From the NCBI GenBank assembly GCA_036745275.1, contig DAIOGK010000001.1, forward strand, positions 186,001-250,000: a stretch of 64,000 nucleotides of DNA. The letters run 5' to 3'. How positions within the stretch are numbered: position 1 is the first letter of the stretch; each line of letters starts with the position of its first letter. The stretch comes from JAIUNP01 sp020161975 (lineage in GTDB: Bacteria > Pseudomonadota > Alphaproteobacteria > Rhizobiales > Beijerinckiaceae). A model generated the notes under the pieces. It ran no database searches, was not told where the DNA came from, and was given only the letters and a program-made list of their open reading frames with translations. The position numbers were made by a program, and so were the translations under genes. Of this stretch, positions 17,318-26,055 are shown piece by piece.

Positions 17318-17977
17318 CTACTGCACGGTGATGTCGGTGCCGTCCGGGCCGGCAAGGTCGATCTCGGTGATGGCGATCAGAAGTTCGGCGCGCGTTTTCA
17401 GGTCCGGTGCTTCAAGCAACGCCTGTTTTTCGCGGGCCCCATAGGGGCTCATCATCGAGAGCGCATTGACCAGCGCCTCGTTGGGTGCTTCCTCGATATC
17501 GTCCCAATCGACCTCGATGGCGCGAGCTTCGGTGAAAGCACGCAGTGTTTCGAGAATCGCGGCGCGATCAACATCGTTCTCGCCCCGACGCGGCTCGAAA
17601 TCCGTAATGAAGGCGGCAGTGGATACCCGGCAGGTGCGATAGGGGGTGCCGTGCGTCGTTTCTTCCACAAGGCGGAAGCGGCTGATACCGGTCAGGGTGA
17701 TGTGGTAGCGCCCGTCGCCGGTCTCGGCCCATTCAGTGATGCGGCCAACGCAGCCAACGGTTTCGAGCGGCGGTGCGGCGCCGGTCTCGGATGTGGGCTG
17801 GATCATGCCAACCAGCCGGTCACCGGCGAGTGCCGCATCAATCATGGCGAGATAACGCGGCTCGAAGATATTCAGGGGCAGGTTGCCGCGCGGCAGCAGA
17901 AGGGCGCCCGCCAGCGGAAAAACCGGAACGACGTCCGGCAGATCCTCGGGGCGCTGGTAGTGCACGTTCGACGGCAT
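17318..17977 (-). CDS. LON peptidase substrate-binding-domain protein
   Basis: This is a free-standing Lon N-terminal (PUA-like) domain without ATPase or protease. It shows VVPVFPLAGALLLPRGNLPLNIFEPRYLAMI near the N-terminus, GRITEWAETGDGRYHITLTGISRFR in the middle and a helical C-terminal part. The ATG at 17977 has GGTGAGG 6 bases upstream; a GTG at 17989 overlapping the upstream stop as GTGA is the alternative and would add four residues. Translational coupling to the thioredoxin gene is likely. The role is unknown beyond presumed peptide recognition. Confidence 0.88.
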   Translation of the reverse strand: MPSNVHYQRPEDLPDVVPVFPLAGALLLPRGNLPLNIFEPRYLAMIDAALAGDRLVGMIQPTSETGAAPPLETVGCVGRITEWAETGDGRYHITLTGISRFRLVEETTHGTPYRTCRVSTAAFITDFEPRRGENDVDRAAILETLRAFTEARAIEVDWDDIEEAPNEALVNALSMMSPYGAREKQALLEAPDLKTRAELLIAITEIDLAGPDGTDITVQ

Positions 17978-17985
17978 GGGGCGCC

Positions 17986-18921
17986 TCACCGGAAAAGATA
18001 GGCGGATAGCTTGCGACGGGCGCCGGCGGTCGCCTCGTCCGTGGGACCCCAGGCCTCGAAGAACTGGAGCAGCTGCTTGCGCGCGCCGTCCTCGTTCCAG
18101 GTCCGGTCGCGGCGGATGATTTCGAGCAACTGGTCGGCGGCCTCGGTGCGCAGGCCTTTGGCATTCAGGGCGACCGCAAGGTCGAAGCGGGCCTGATGGT
18201 CGTTGCCATCGGCGGCGATGCGCTGTTCGAGCCCGGCAAGGTCGCCGAGGCTGGCTGCGCGTTCGGCAAGTTCGATCTGGGCAAGGACGGCGGCCACAGC
18301 AGCCTCACCGCGCTTGGCCTCCGGCAGGGTTTCAAGGATACGGCGCGCCTGTTCGAGATTGCCCGATTCCAGCTGGACGCGGGCGAGCCCGGCCAGTGCG
18401 GGGCCGTTCTGCGGCTCATGGGCGAGGGCGGCAGCGTAAGTCTCCGCGGCTCCGGCAAGATCGCCTGCGGCGAGGGCCTCGTCGCCCGCCTTAACCAGAT
18501 CCGCCGCGCTGCCGGCGCCAATGGGGCCCACCAGCCGCTCGATGAAGGACTTGATCTGGCTTTCCGGCACGGCGCCCATGAAGCCATCAGCCGGCTGGCC
18601 GTTCTTGAAGGCGATGACCGCGGGAATCGACTGGATGCCGAGCTGCCCGGCAATCTCCGGATGCTCGTCGATGTTCATCTTGACAAGGCGCACCTTGCCC
18701 GCAGCAGCCTTCACCACCTTCTCGATCACCGGCGTCAGCTGCTTGCAGGGGCCGCACCAGGGCGCCCAGAAATCGACCAGCACCGGCTGTTTGGCTGATT
18801 CGGCGATCACGTCCTGGCGGAAGGTCGCGGTGGTCGTGTCCTTGATCAGCCCGGCCTGCGCCGATGTCTGGCCGGAGGCGCTCACCGTTCCGCCCATGCT
18901 GAAGGTCCCCGAGGTCTGCAT
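17986..18921 (-). CDS. Thioredoxin with TPR region (CnoX-type chaperedoxin)
   Basis: This 311-residue protein joins a thioredoxin domain (FWAPWCGPCKQLTPVIEKV at about 50-70, intact CxxC) to a C-terminal helical tetratricopeptide-like half. That is the layout of CnoX/YbbN, a holdase that protects proteins from over-oxidation and hands them to DnaK or GroEL. The WCGPC active site suggests it may keep redox activity, unlike E. coli CnoX. The ATG at 18921 is preferred to the long upstream extension, which has no family match. It heads the operon with the LON-like and Trm112 genes. Confidence 0.9.
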   Translation of the reverse strand: MQTSGTFSMGGTVSASGQTSAQAGLIKDTTTATFRQDVIAESAKQPVLVDFWAPWCGPCKQLTPVIEKVVKAAAGKVRLVKMNIDEHPEIAGQLGIQSIPAVIAFKNGQPADGFMGAVPESQIKSFIERLVGPIGAGSAADLVKAGDEALAAGDLAGAAETYAAALAHEPQNGPALAGLARVQLESGNLEQARRILETLPEAKRGEAAVAAVLAQIELAERAASLGDLAGLEQRIAADGNDHQARFDLAVALNAKGLRTEAADQLLEIIRRDRTWNEDGARKQLLQFFEAWGPTDEATAGARRKLSAYLFR

Positions 18922-18995
18922 ATCGATCCGTCCGTTCCCATGCTGTCGATAAGGGTTCCCCTTACATGGGGCGGATTGGCCCGTTGCGCAACCGT

Positions 18996-19526
18996 TCAAC
19001 TGGCGGCAGGCACCTCTGGCAGGGCAACAATCGCAGGCGGATGGCCGACCGCCTCGCAAAAGCGGATGAGATCATCGCGGGCGATGGTCGTCGTCGCAGT
19101 GTTGATCAGGGGGTGGAAGTTCAGCGTCTCATGCGCCATGAGCGCGGCCTGCAAAACCAGTGTGACCGCGCCGCTCCTGTCATTCATCACGGCAAACGGG
19201 GTGACGGAGCCCGGTTCGATTCCGATATGGGCGCGCATCTGTTCGGCGGTGGCGAAGGAAACGCGACCCTGGCCGCCGATCGCTTCATGCAGGCGCTTGA
19301 GGTCCAGTCGCGCATCCTCCAGGGCGGTGACAAGGAACAGGCGGCCCTTCTTGTCCTTCACGAACAGATTTTTGGCGTGCGCTCCGGCAATCTCACCCCT
19401 CAGGGCCTGCGCTTCGCCCACCGTGTGGGCCGGCGCATGGGTCACGGTGCGGGTCGGGATTGCGAGTTCATTGAACCGGGCGAACAGCGGGATGGCTTCA
19501 GGAATGTCAGTGCGTGGGGTTGTCAT
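18996..19526 (-). CDS. ProXp/YbaK-type aminoacyl-tRNA deacylase
   Basis: This 176-residue protein is a free-standing prolyl-tRNA synthetase-associated editing domain (PrdX/ProXp-ala type). Family motifs are THAPAHTVGEAQALRGEIAGAHAKNLFVKDKKGRLFL (read in sections), RLHEAIGGQGRVSFA, and PGSVTPFAVMND. Members hydrolyse mischarged tRNA-Pro, usually Ala-tRNA-Pro. The ATG at 19526 starts just before the family's conserved region; upstream residues in the same frame look random. It is divergent from tRNA-Gly. Confidence 0.88.
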   Translation of the reverse strand: MTTPRTDIPEAIPLFARFNELAIPTRTVTHAPAHTVGEAQALRGEIAGAHAKNLFVKDKKGRLFLVTALEDARLDLKRLHEAIGGQGRVSFATAEQMRAHIGIEPGSVTPFAVMNDRSGAVTLVLQAALMAHETLNFHPLINTATTTIARDDLIRFCEAVGHPPAIVALPEVPAAS

Positions 19527-19629
19527 GGCAGCATTTCGACAAAAAACATTTCTCCCTGATAACGGGCTTGCGCTGCAACGACAAATGTTGCATAGGACCG
19601 GCCTCGGTCGCCGGAAGGCGGTCACGGAT

Positions 19630-19704
19630 GCGGGTGTAGCTCAGGGGTAGAGCACAACCTTGCCAAGGTTGGGGTCGAGGGTTCGAATCCCTTCGCCCGC
19701 TCCA
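19630..19704 (+). tRNA. tRNA-Gly (anticodon GCC)
   Basis: A complete cloverleaf of 75 bases: acceptor GCGGGTG pairs with CGCCCGC, the D-loop is TAGCTCAGGGGTAGAGCA, the anticodon stem CAACC/GGTTG frames TTGCCAA with anticodon GCC at 19662-19664, and the T-arm has GGTTCGAATCC. The discriminator is T at 19701 and CCA is encoded at 19702-19704. A 7-bp hairpin (CACCGCC/GGCGGTG) just downstream may mark the 3' end but lacks a T-tract. A possible promoter (TTGCGC, 17 bases, CATAGG) ends 33 bases upstream. Confidence 0.97.
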
Positions 19705-19785
19705 TTCACCGCCTGCCCCGTTGGCGGTGTCATCAGAATGGTCCATTGCGCGTGACCGGTTTTCTTGCCTTCCATCGGTGTGATC

Positions 19786-21585
19786 ATGAGCGTGGATAGC
19801 GCTGCGCCGGCGCGGCGCGGGTCCATCCTCAACGAGCGGCAGACGTTGCTGCCGGTGGCCCGGCGGCTCTGGACCGGTTGGGTCCGTCCTCATCGCAATA
19901 CGATTTTCCTGATCTGGGTGGCGATTTTCCTGATTGCCGCCATGTCGTCGGCCTACCCCTACATCATCAAGCGGGCTTTCGATGCCTTCGATCAGAAGGA
20001 CAAGGTGTTTCTGCGCTGGACGCCGTTTATCGTCATTGCGGTGACGGCGGTGCGCGGCTTTGCGATGTGGGCGCAGGTCATCCTGACGAATCGGGTCGTC
20101 TCGAAAGTGGAGGCGGATCTCCAGACCTCGCTGTTCCACCATCTCATCGATTCGGACATCCAGCAGCTCCAGCGCGAGACGCCGGCCTCGCTGACCCAGC
20201 GTTTCACCACCGATTTTGCCTATGTGCGCGAGGCGCTGACCCGACTTTCGACTGTGCTCGCCCGCGATGTCGCGACCGCCATCGCCGTAGTCGCCGTGAT
20301 GTTCTGGATCGATTGGGCGATCACGCTCGGGGCGCTGCTCATCCTGCCGATCATCGGTCCGCCCATCGAGCGAATCGGACGCAAGCTGCGGCGCACGGCG
20401 CTTTCCACCCAGGAGCAGACCGGCATCATGGCAAGCCTCGTCGCCGAGAGCTTCTCCGGGATCCGGATTGCCAAGACCTATGGGCTTGAAACCTACCTCA
20501 AGGGCAAGGCGTCCAGCGCTTTTGACTCGGTGCGCCGGCTCAAGGTGAAAGCTGCCAACCAGCGCGCCCGCCTCGATCCCCTGCTGGAAGTGGCCGGTGG
20601 AATCACGGTGGCGCTGGTGCTCGTGTTCATCGGCTGGCGTATCGCGCGCGATCAGTCGACCATCGGCGATTTCACGGGCTATGTGACGGCTGTGCTGCTA
20701 GCCTCCCAGAGCCTCAGGACGCTCGGCAATCTCAACGCCATTCTTCAGGAGGCCCTCGCCTCCCTGACGCGGATTTTCGCCATCATTGATGAGAAGCCGC
20801 GCGTTCAGGACAGAGCCGGTGCGCCGGCTCTCCTGGTACCGCATGGCGAAGTGCGCTTTGAGGACGTGGTCTTTTCCTATGGTGCGAGCGCTGAAGCGCT
20901 CCGTGACATCACGCTGACGGTTCCCGCCGGCAAGACGACGGCGTTCGTCGGTCGCTCCGGGGCCGGCAAGTCCAGCCTTCTGTCGCTGGTTCCGCGTCTG
21001 GTCGATCCAACGTCCGGGAGAGTGCTGATCGACGGCACCGACATTCGCGATGTCTCGCTGGAGAGCCTGCGCGCCAATCTTGCGGTGGTGACGCAGGATA
21101 TCGTGCTGTTTGACGACACAGTGAAAGCGAACATCGCCTTCGGTCGGCCCGGTGCCAGCGATGCGGACATCGAAGCGGCTGCGCGGGCGGCGGCGGCTTA
21201 TGATTTCATCGCGGCTTTGCCGCAGGGGTTCGATACGCCGGTGGGAGATCGTGGCGGGCGGCTTTCGGGCGGTGAACGCCAGCGCGTTTCGCTTGCCCGC
21301 GCGTTTCTGCGCAATGCGCCGATCCTGCTTCTGGATGAACCGACCTCGGCGCTCGACGCGCAATCGGAAGACCTTGTGCAGCGGGCACTTGGCGACCTGA
21401 TGCACGGTCGGACGACGCTGGTTGTTGCCCATCGCCTTGCCACGGTGCGGGCGGCGGATCTCATCGTCGTCATGGATGAGGGCCGGGTTGTCGAGACCGG
21501 CAATCACGAGAGCCTGATTGCCAGAAACGGTGCTTATGCGGCCTTCTACCGCCTGCAGTTCGGCGGCGAGGCTACTCCCGCCTGA
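19786..21585 (+). CDS. ABC transporter, fused membrane and ATPase domains (MsbA/HlyB-like exporter)
   Basis: This 599-residue half-transporter has six membrane helices in the first 330 residues and a C-terminal ATPase with Walker A GRSGAGKSSL, the Q-loop TQDIVLFDD, the signature LSGGERQRVSLARAFL, Walker B ILLLDEPTSALDAQ and the His switch VVAHRLATV. It would work as a homodimer exporting a lipid or hydrophobic molecule; substrate cannot be told. The ATG at 19786 is used; a GTG two codons earlier and a TTG at 19765 are alternatives. It overlaps the end of the convergent phosphatase gene by 14 bases. Confidence 0.93.
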   Translation: MSVDSAAPARRGSILNERQTLLPVARRLWTGWVRPHRNTIFLIWVAIFLIAAMSSAYPYIIKRAFDAFDQKDKVFLRWTPFIVIAVTAVRGFAMWAQVILTNRVVSKVEADLQTSLFHHLIDSDIQQLQRETPASLTQRFTTDFAYVREALTRLSTVLARDVATAIAVVAVMFWIDWAITLGALLILPIIGPPIERIGRKLRRTALSTQEQTGIMASLVAESFSGIRIAKTYGLETYLKGKASSAFDSVRRLKVKAANQRARLDPLLEVAGGITVALVLVFIGWRIARDQSTIGDFTGYVTAVLLASQSLRTLGNLNAILQEALASLTRIFAIIDEKPRVQDRAGAPALLVPHGEVRFEDVVFSYGASAEALRDITLTVPAGKTTAFVGRSGAGKSSLLSLVPRLVDPTSGRVLIDGTDIRDVSLESLRANLAVVTQDIVLFDDTVKANIAFGRPGASDADIEAAARAAAAYDFIAALPQGFDTPVGDRGGRLSGGERQRVSLARAFLRNAPILLLDEPTSALDAQSEDLVQRALGDLMHGRTTLVVAHRLATVRAADLIVVMDEGRVVETGNHESLIARNGAYAAFYRLQFGGEATPA

Positions 21586-22300
21586 GCAGGCCGTCGACGA
21601 CGAAATTTGACCAGACGTGTGGCTTGAAGGCCTGTGTCAGCGCGGCCGGATCATAGTGGGTGCGGGCCCAATCGAGCAGCGAGAGGCCCTTTGCCTCGCC
21701 CTCGTCGCGATATTTTTCAATAAAGGCGTCAAGAATGCCGGTTTTGCTCCAGCGCCAGTGGCCGTAGCGCGAGGAGAGCTGGTTCAGTGCTTCGGTCGCG
21801 CTGCGGCCTTCCTTGAGGATCAGGTAGAGCGCGGAGACAAAACCCGCACGGTCGGCGCCGGATTTGCAATGGATCAGTGCGGGGTAGGCGATCGTTTCAA
21901 AAAGGCAGTTTGTTTCCTCCAGCATCTCGACGCTGGGCGCCTCGCGCGAGCGGGCGACCAGTTCGACGAGTGCGATGCCGCTTGCCTCGCACGCTTCCCG
22001 CTCCAGCGGCCAGGAGCCGAACTCCCGCCCGCCACGCAGGTTGACGATGGTGCGGATGCCCTGGGTCGCCATGGCGCGAATCTGGTGCGGCGCCGGCTGG
22101 GCCGCGCGCCAGAAGTCCGGCGTTAACTGATGGGCGTTGAGATAGAGAACACGGAAGATGCCATGATCAACGAACAGCATGTTCAGCCAGGCGCCGAGGC
22201 GCTGGCCGGTGCGCGTGATCGGCCTGTCCCAGCGCGCGGCGCGGGCAAGGCGACGGGCATAGCGCCGCTCGGGTTTGAAACGGGAGAACAGCATGGGCAC
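21572..22300 (-). CDS. Dual-specificity/tyrosine phosphatase-family protein
   Basis: This 242-residue protein has the cysteine-phosphatase P-loop as HCKSGADRAG (Cys and Arg of the CX5R motif), preceded by a family-typical GIRTIVNLRGGREF and FWRAAQPAPHQIR. It is close to the bacterial DSP-like phosphatases often seen in Hyphomicrobiales. The N-terminal 50 residues are basic with a hydrophobic stretch (LGAWLNMLFVDHGIF), perhaps a membrane association. The substrate is unknown. It is convergent with the ABC transporter gene and divergent from ppa. Confidence 0.83.
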   Translation of the reverse strand: MPMLFSRFKPERRYARRLARAARWDRPITRTGQRLGAWLNMLFVDHGIFRVLYLNAHQLTPDFWRAAQPAPHQIRAMATQGIRTIVNLRGGREFGSWPLEREACEASGIALVELVARSREAPSVEMLEETNCLFETIAYPALIHCKSGADRAGFVSALYLILKEGRSATEALNQLSSRYGHWRWSKTGILDAFIEKYRDEGEAKGLSLLDWARTHYDPAALTQAFKPHVWSNFVVDGLLRRE

Positions 22301-22476
22301 CGCACCTAGCAGCGGATTGCGGAAAGGACAATCGCGCTAATGCCCGGGCGGGGCCGCATGACGCTGCGTAAGCACTTCCTAACGCTGCGGAATGATTGGT
22401 TCGGTCGTCCCCAAAGGTCTGATTGAGATGGGCAAGAATCAGCGATACACATCAGAACGGCTTTCGGGAGATTTTC

Positions 22477-23010
22477 ATGAACATCGACGGCATTTCGATC
22501 GGCAAGAACCCGCCGCAGGATGTCAATGTCATCATCGAGGTGCAGATCGGCGGCGAGCCGATCAAGTACGAGATGGACAAGAAATCCGGTGCGCTGATGG
22601 TGGACCGCTTCCTCTACACACCGATGCGCTATCCAGGGAACTACGGTTTCATTCCCCATACGCTGTCGGATGACGGCGACCCCTGCGACGTTCTGGTCGC
22701 CAACACGCGCCCCATCGTGCCGGGCGCGATCATCAACGTTCGACCAGTCGGCGTGCTCCGGATGGAGGATGACGGCGGCGGCGACGAGAAAATCATTGCG
22801 GTGCCATCGGCAAAGCTGACCAAGCGCTATGAGCATGTGAAGAATTACACCGACCTGCCGTCGATCACCTGCCATCAGATCGAGCATTTCTTCACGCACT
22901 ACAAGGATCTCGAGCCCGGCAAGTGGGTGAAGCTGCTCGGCTGGGGTGATGCAGACGAAGCCAAGCGGCTGATCCTTGAGGGGATCGAGCGGGCGAAAAC
23001 GGCAAAGTAA
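22477..23010 (+). CDS. ppa: Inorganic pyrophosphatase
   Basis: Soluble family I pyrophosphatase, which splits diphosphate made in biosynthesis. The 177 residues are full length, with the metal-binding signature DGDPCDVLV (PROSITE-type D-x-D-P-x-D), YPGNYGFIP, and KLTKRYEHVKNYTDLP. The ATG at 22477 is preceded by GGGAG about 7 bases upstream, which favours it over the upstream in-frame codons. It stands alone, divergent from the phosphatase gene. Confidence 0.97.
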   Translation: MNIDGISIGKNPPQDVNVIIEVQIGGEPIKYEMDKKSGALMVDRFLYTPMRYPGNYGFIPHTLSDDGDPCDVLVANTRPIVPGAIINVRPVGVLRMEDDGGGDEKIIAVPSAKLTKRYEHVKNYTDLPSITCHQIEHFFTHYKDLEPGKWVKLLGWGDADEAKRLILEGIERAKTAK

Positions 23011-23042
23011 ATCTCGCGCGGCGCGGGTTCGCACTTTTTATG

Positions 23043-23063
23043 GACCCGGCCATCTGCCGGGTC
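23043..23063 (+). terminator. Stem-loop between convergent genes, possible terminator
   Basis: A perfect 8-bp stem (GACCCGGC / GCCGGGTC) with a 5-base loop lies between the ppa stop and the end of the lyase gene. It has no good T-tract on either strand, so its role as a terminator is uncertain. Confidence 0.4.
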
Positions 23064-23072
23064 TTGGGGTGT

Positions 23073-23933
23073 TCAGATCCGTTCCGCGATGGCAAGAACG
23101 CGCTGGGCCATTGCAAGATGCAGGCGCTCGACCATTTTGCCCCCAACGACAATCACGCCCTTGTCGGCGTTTTCGGGCTGTTCAAACGCCTCTACGATGC
23201 GGCGGGCCTCTGCAATCTCCTGTTCTGAGGGGCCGAAGACCTGGTTGGCAACGGCGATCTGGCCGGGGTGGATCAGTGTTTTGCCATCAAAGCCGAGGCC
23301 GCGACCCTGACGGCATTCGGCGGCAAACCCGTCTGGGTCCTTCAGACCGTTGAAAACCCCATCGAGCGCGACAAGATCATAGGCACGGGCGGAGAGGATC
23401 GTCTGGCTGATCCAGGGCAACAGGGCGAGGCGGCTGGCCGTCATCTGAATGCGCGTATCCTTGGCAAGATCGTTTGTGCCGAGGACGAGGCAGGCAAGAC
23501 GCGCGCCGGGTTCAGCAGCCTCCGCCGCGATGGCAGCAAGATTGAGCACAGCCTTTGGTGTTTCCACCATGGCCCAGAGGGCGGGGCGATCCCCGCTTGA
23601 GAGCTGGTTGATGCCGGCCTCGGCCCGGCGGATGTCATCCGGGCCGTTGATCTTCGGTACGAGCACGGCATCGGCATCACAGGCAATGACGAGATCCTCC
23701 GCAGCCTCCTCTGTATCGAGGCCGTTGATCCGGATCACGAGCTCCTTGTCCTGAAAGGCTTCCGAGCGGATGGCCGAGGCGGCATTGCGGCGCGCAATGA
23801 CCTTGTCCTGTGGCGGCACGGCGTCTTCAAGGTCGATCAGAACAACGTCGGCGGGCAGGGAAACCGCCTTTTCGATGGCGCGTGTGTTGTTGCCCGGCAC
23901 ATAAAGCACGCTCCGGCGCGGCCGAAAGGTCAT
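23073..23933 (-). CDS. CitE-like HpcH/HpaI-family CoA-ester lyase
   Basis: This 286-residue TIM-barrel enzyme belongs to the citrate lyase beta/malyl-CoA lyase family. It has the N-terminal RPRRSVLYVPGNNTRAIEKA, VVLIDLEDAVPPQDK (metal-binding acid), VRINGLDT-like segment, WAMVETPKAVLN and GFDGKTLIHPGQI, the classic family run. Reactions in the family include cleavage of malyl-CoA, methylmalyl-CoA and citramalyl-CoA; which one applies is not decidable here, since no partner subunits or glyoxylate-pathway genes are near. Confidence 0.87.
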   Translation of the reverse strand: MTFRPRRSVLYVPGNNTRAIEKAVSLPADVVLIDLEDAVPPQDKVIARRNAASAIRSEAFQDKELVIRINGLDTEEAAEDLVIACDADAVLVPKINGPDDIRRAEAGINQLSSGDRPALWAMVETPKAVLNLAAIAAEAAEPGARLACLVLGTNDLAKDTRIQMTASRLALLPWISQTILSARAYDLVALDGVFNGLKDPDGFAAECRQGRGLGFDGKTLIHPGQIAVANQVFGPSEQEIAEARRIVEAFEQPENADKGVIVVGGKMVERLHLAMAQRVLAIAERI

Positions 23934-24149
23934 CCTGTCCTCTTGCTGGGTTCATGGTGGCCGGGCCGGGCCCGGGAATCGCTGGGGTCGATCTGACTGT
24001 TTTCGGATACTTCGGCTGCAAATGGCCAAAGGTCAACGCCATTGGCCCGGAGTTGCCATGATCAATCCGGCGTGACTGGCCGGTCCCGCGGCGAAAAGAC
24101 GATTTCACGGACGCGGCTCCGCCGCTATCAAGTGGGCAAGGAGAATCCG

Positions 24150-24800
24150 ATGAAACAAGATCTTGATGGCACGACCCCGTTCCGTTCGCTGCCGCCGCGG
24201 CTTGTCGAAGGCTATCTGTCCTTCCGGGACGGGCGCCTGCCGCAGGAACGTCAGCGTTTCGAGGATCTGGCGCGCGAGGGGCAGAGGCCAGAGGTGATGG
24301 TTATTGCCTGCTGCGATTCGCGTGTCTCGCCGGAGGTTATTTTCGACGCCCGGCCGGGCGAGTTGTTCGTGGTGCGGAACGTGGCCAATCTGGTTCCGCC
24401 CTTCCAGCCGGACAATTCGCTCCACGGCGTTTCAGCCGCGCTCGAATTTGCCGTGCAGGCGCTGAAGGTGAAGCACATCGTTGTGATGGGGCACGGGCGA
24501 TGTGGCGGCGTGCATGCCTATGTACGGCGCCTGCGCAGCCCGAATGACGATGATGTTCTGTCGCCCGGCGATTTCATTGGGCGCTGGATGACGCTCATCT
24601 CGCCAGCCGCCGAAAGTCTGCCGAGCCCGGCGGGCGAGAGCGAGCATGATTATGCCGAGCGCCTTGCGCGGCATTCCATCCGCAACTCGATCGAGAACCT
24701 GCTGACTTTCCCCTGCATCAACATCCTGCATGGCAAGGGGCGGCTCCGCCTGCACGGGGCGCTGTTCGATGTGACGACGGGCGAACTCGAGGCGCTCTGA
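24150..24800 (+). CDS. Beta-class carbonic anhydrase
   Basis: This 216-residue zinc enzyme interconverts CO2 and bicarbonate. The zinc ligands and dyad are clear: CCDSRVSPE (Cys, Asp-Arg) near residue 50 and HGRCGGV (His, Cys) near 110. FVVRNVANLVPPF and SAALEFAVQALKVKHIVVMGH complete the fold. The ATG at 24150 is set by AAGGAG at 24138-24143; the longer upstream frame has no family match. It is convergent with asd. Confidence 0.95.
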   Translation: MKQDLDGTTPFRSLPPRLVEGYLSFRDGRLPQERQRFEDLAREGQRPEVMVIACCDSRVSPEVIFDARPGELFVVRNVANLVPPFQPDNSLHGVSAALEFAVQALKVKHIVVMGHGRCGGVHAYVRRLRSPNDDDVLSPGDFIGRWMTLISPAAESLPSPAGESEHDYAERLARHSIRNSIENLLTFPCINILHGKGRLRLHGALFDVTTGELEAL

Positions 24801-24816
24801 CGCGCCGGCGCGGAAA

Positions 24817-24852
24817 CGAAAAAGCCGCCGCCGGTTGCCCGGCTGGCGGCTT
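24817..24852 (-). terminator. Terminator after asd
   Basis: Read on the minus strand, a stem of about 13 bp (AAGCCGCC-AGCCGG / CCGGC-GGCGGCTT, one bulge) is followed by TTTTTC. It lies 22 bases after the asd stop and may also act for the carbonic anhydrase transcript, though less well. Confidence 0.8.
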
Positions 24853-24873
24853 CTGTCTTTCTGTTGCGATCGT

Positions 24874-25908
24874 TCAGGCGGCTTTGGCACGCGGCTTGAT
24901 CAGCCCGCGGTTGATCAGAACCTCTGCAATCTGCACGGCGTTGAGGGCAGCGCCCTTGCGGAGGTTGTCCGAAACGCACCAGAAGGCGAGACCGTTCTCG
25001 ACCGTGATATCCTCGCGGATACGGCTGATATAGGTCGCATCCTCGCCAGCCGCTTCGTGCGGGGTGATGTAGCCACCTGGCTCGCGCTTGTCGACGATCA
25101 GGAGGCCGGGCGCCGCGCGCAGAACCTCGCGCGCCTCGTCGGCAGTGATCGGCTTTTCGCATTCGATGTTCACCGCTTCCGAATGGCCGATGAACACCGG
25201 CACGCGGACGCAGGTGGCGGTCAGCTTGATCTTCGGATCGAGGATCTTCTTGGTCTCCGCCGTCATCTTCCACTCTTCTTTGGTGAAGCCGTCTTCCATG
25301 AAGACGTCGATGTGGGGGATGACATTGAAGGCGATGCGCTTGGTGAACTTCTTCTGCTTCGGCTCGCCCGCCGAATAGACAGCCTTGGTCTGCTCGAAGA
25401 GTTCGTCCATGCCGTCCTTGCCGGCGCCGGACACCGACTGGTAGGTCGATACGACGACGCGCTTGATGCCGAAGCGATCATGCAGCGGCTTCAGTGCGAC
25501 GACGAGCTGGGCGGTCGAGCAGTTCGGGTTGGCGATGATGTTCTTGCGGGTAAAGCCCTTCACCGCATCGGCATTCACTTCCGGCACGATCAGCGGTACG
25601 TCCGCGTCGTAGCGCCATGCCGACGAGTTGTCGATGACGACACAGCCCTGGGCGCCGATCTTCGGCGACCAGACCTTGGACACATCGCCGCCCGCTGACA
25701 TCAGGCAGATGTCGGTGTCGGAAAAATCATAGTGCTCGAGCGCTTTGACTTTCAGGGTTTTGTCGCCGAACGAAACTTCCTGGCCAACGCTGCGCTGGGA
25801 GGCGAGCGGCACGACTTCCGACACGGGAAAGGCCCGTTCGGCGAGGATATCCAGCATTTCGCGGCCCACGTTGCCCGTGGCACCGGCGATAGCGACCTTG
25901 TAACCCAT
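24874..25908 (-). CDS. asd: Aspartate-semialdehyde dehydrogenase
   Basis: This enzyme reduces aspartyl phosphate to aspartate semialdehyde for lysine, diaminopimelate, threonine and methionine synthesis. The 344 residues hold the N-terminal NADP motif VAIAGATGNVGREML, the catalytic cysteine in NPNCSTAQLVVAL, the substrate-binding SVSGAGKDGMDEL and the His in FIGHSEAVNIE. It is alone on the minus strand with its own terminator. dapF, another gene of the same pathway, lies at 40.8-41.6 kb. Confidence 0.97.
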   Translation of the reverse strand: MGYKVAIAGATGNVGREMLDILAERAFPVSEVVPLASQRSVGQEVSFGDKTLKVKALEHYDFSDTDICLMSAGGDVSKVWSPKIGAQGCVVIDNSSAWRYDADVPLIVPEVNADAVKGFTRKNIIANPNCSTAQLVVALKPLHDRFGIKRVVVSTYQSVSGAGKDGMDELFEQTKAVYSAGEPKQKKFTKRIAFNVIPHIDVFMEDGFTKEEWKMTAETKKILDPKIKLTATCVRVPVFIGHSEAVNIECEKPITADEAREVLRAAPGLLIVDKREPGGYITPHEAAGEDATYISRIREDITVENGLAFWCVSDNLRKGAALNAVQIAEVLINRGLIKPRAKAA

Positions 25909-26055
25909 TGTTCACTCTCCGGACAAGATTTCCCGATCCGGTAACCGGGAAGCCGGCTCCATACGCGAAATTAGCGGAAACGGCAACGTGGGGCGTCGCC
26001 GGATTCTGAGCGGGAGCATCGTCTTTCGTCAGACCAGGAGCGGGATTGGCGGAAC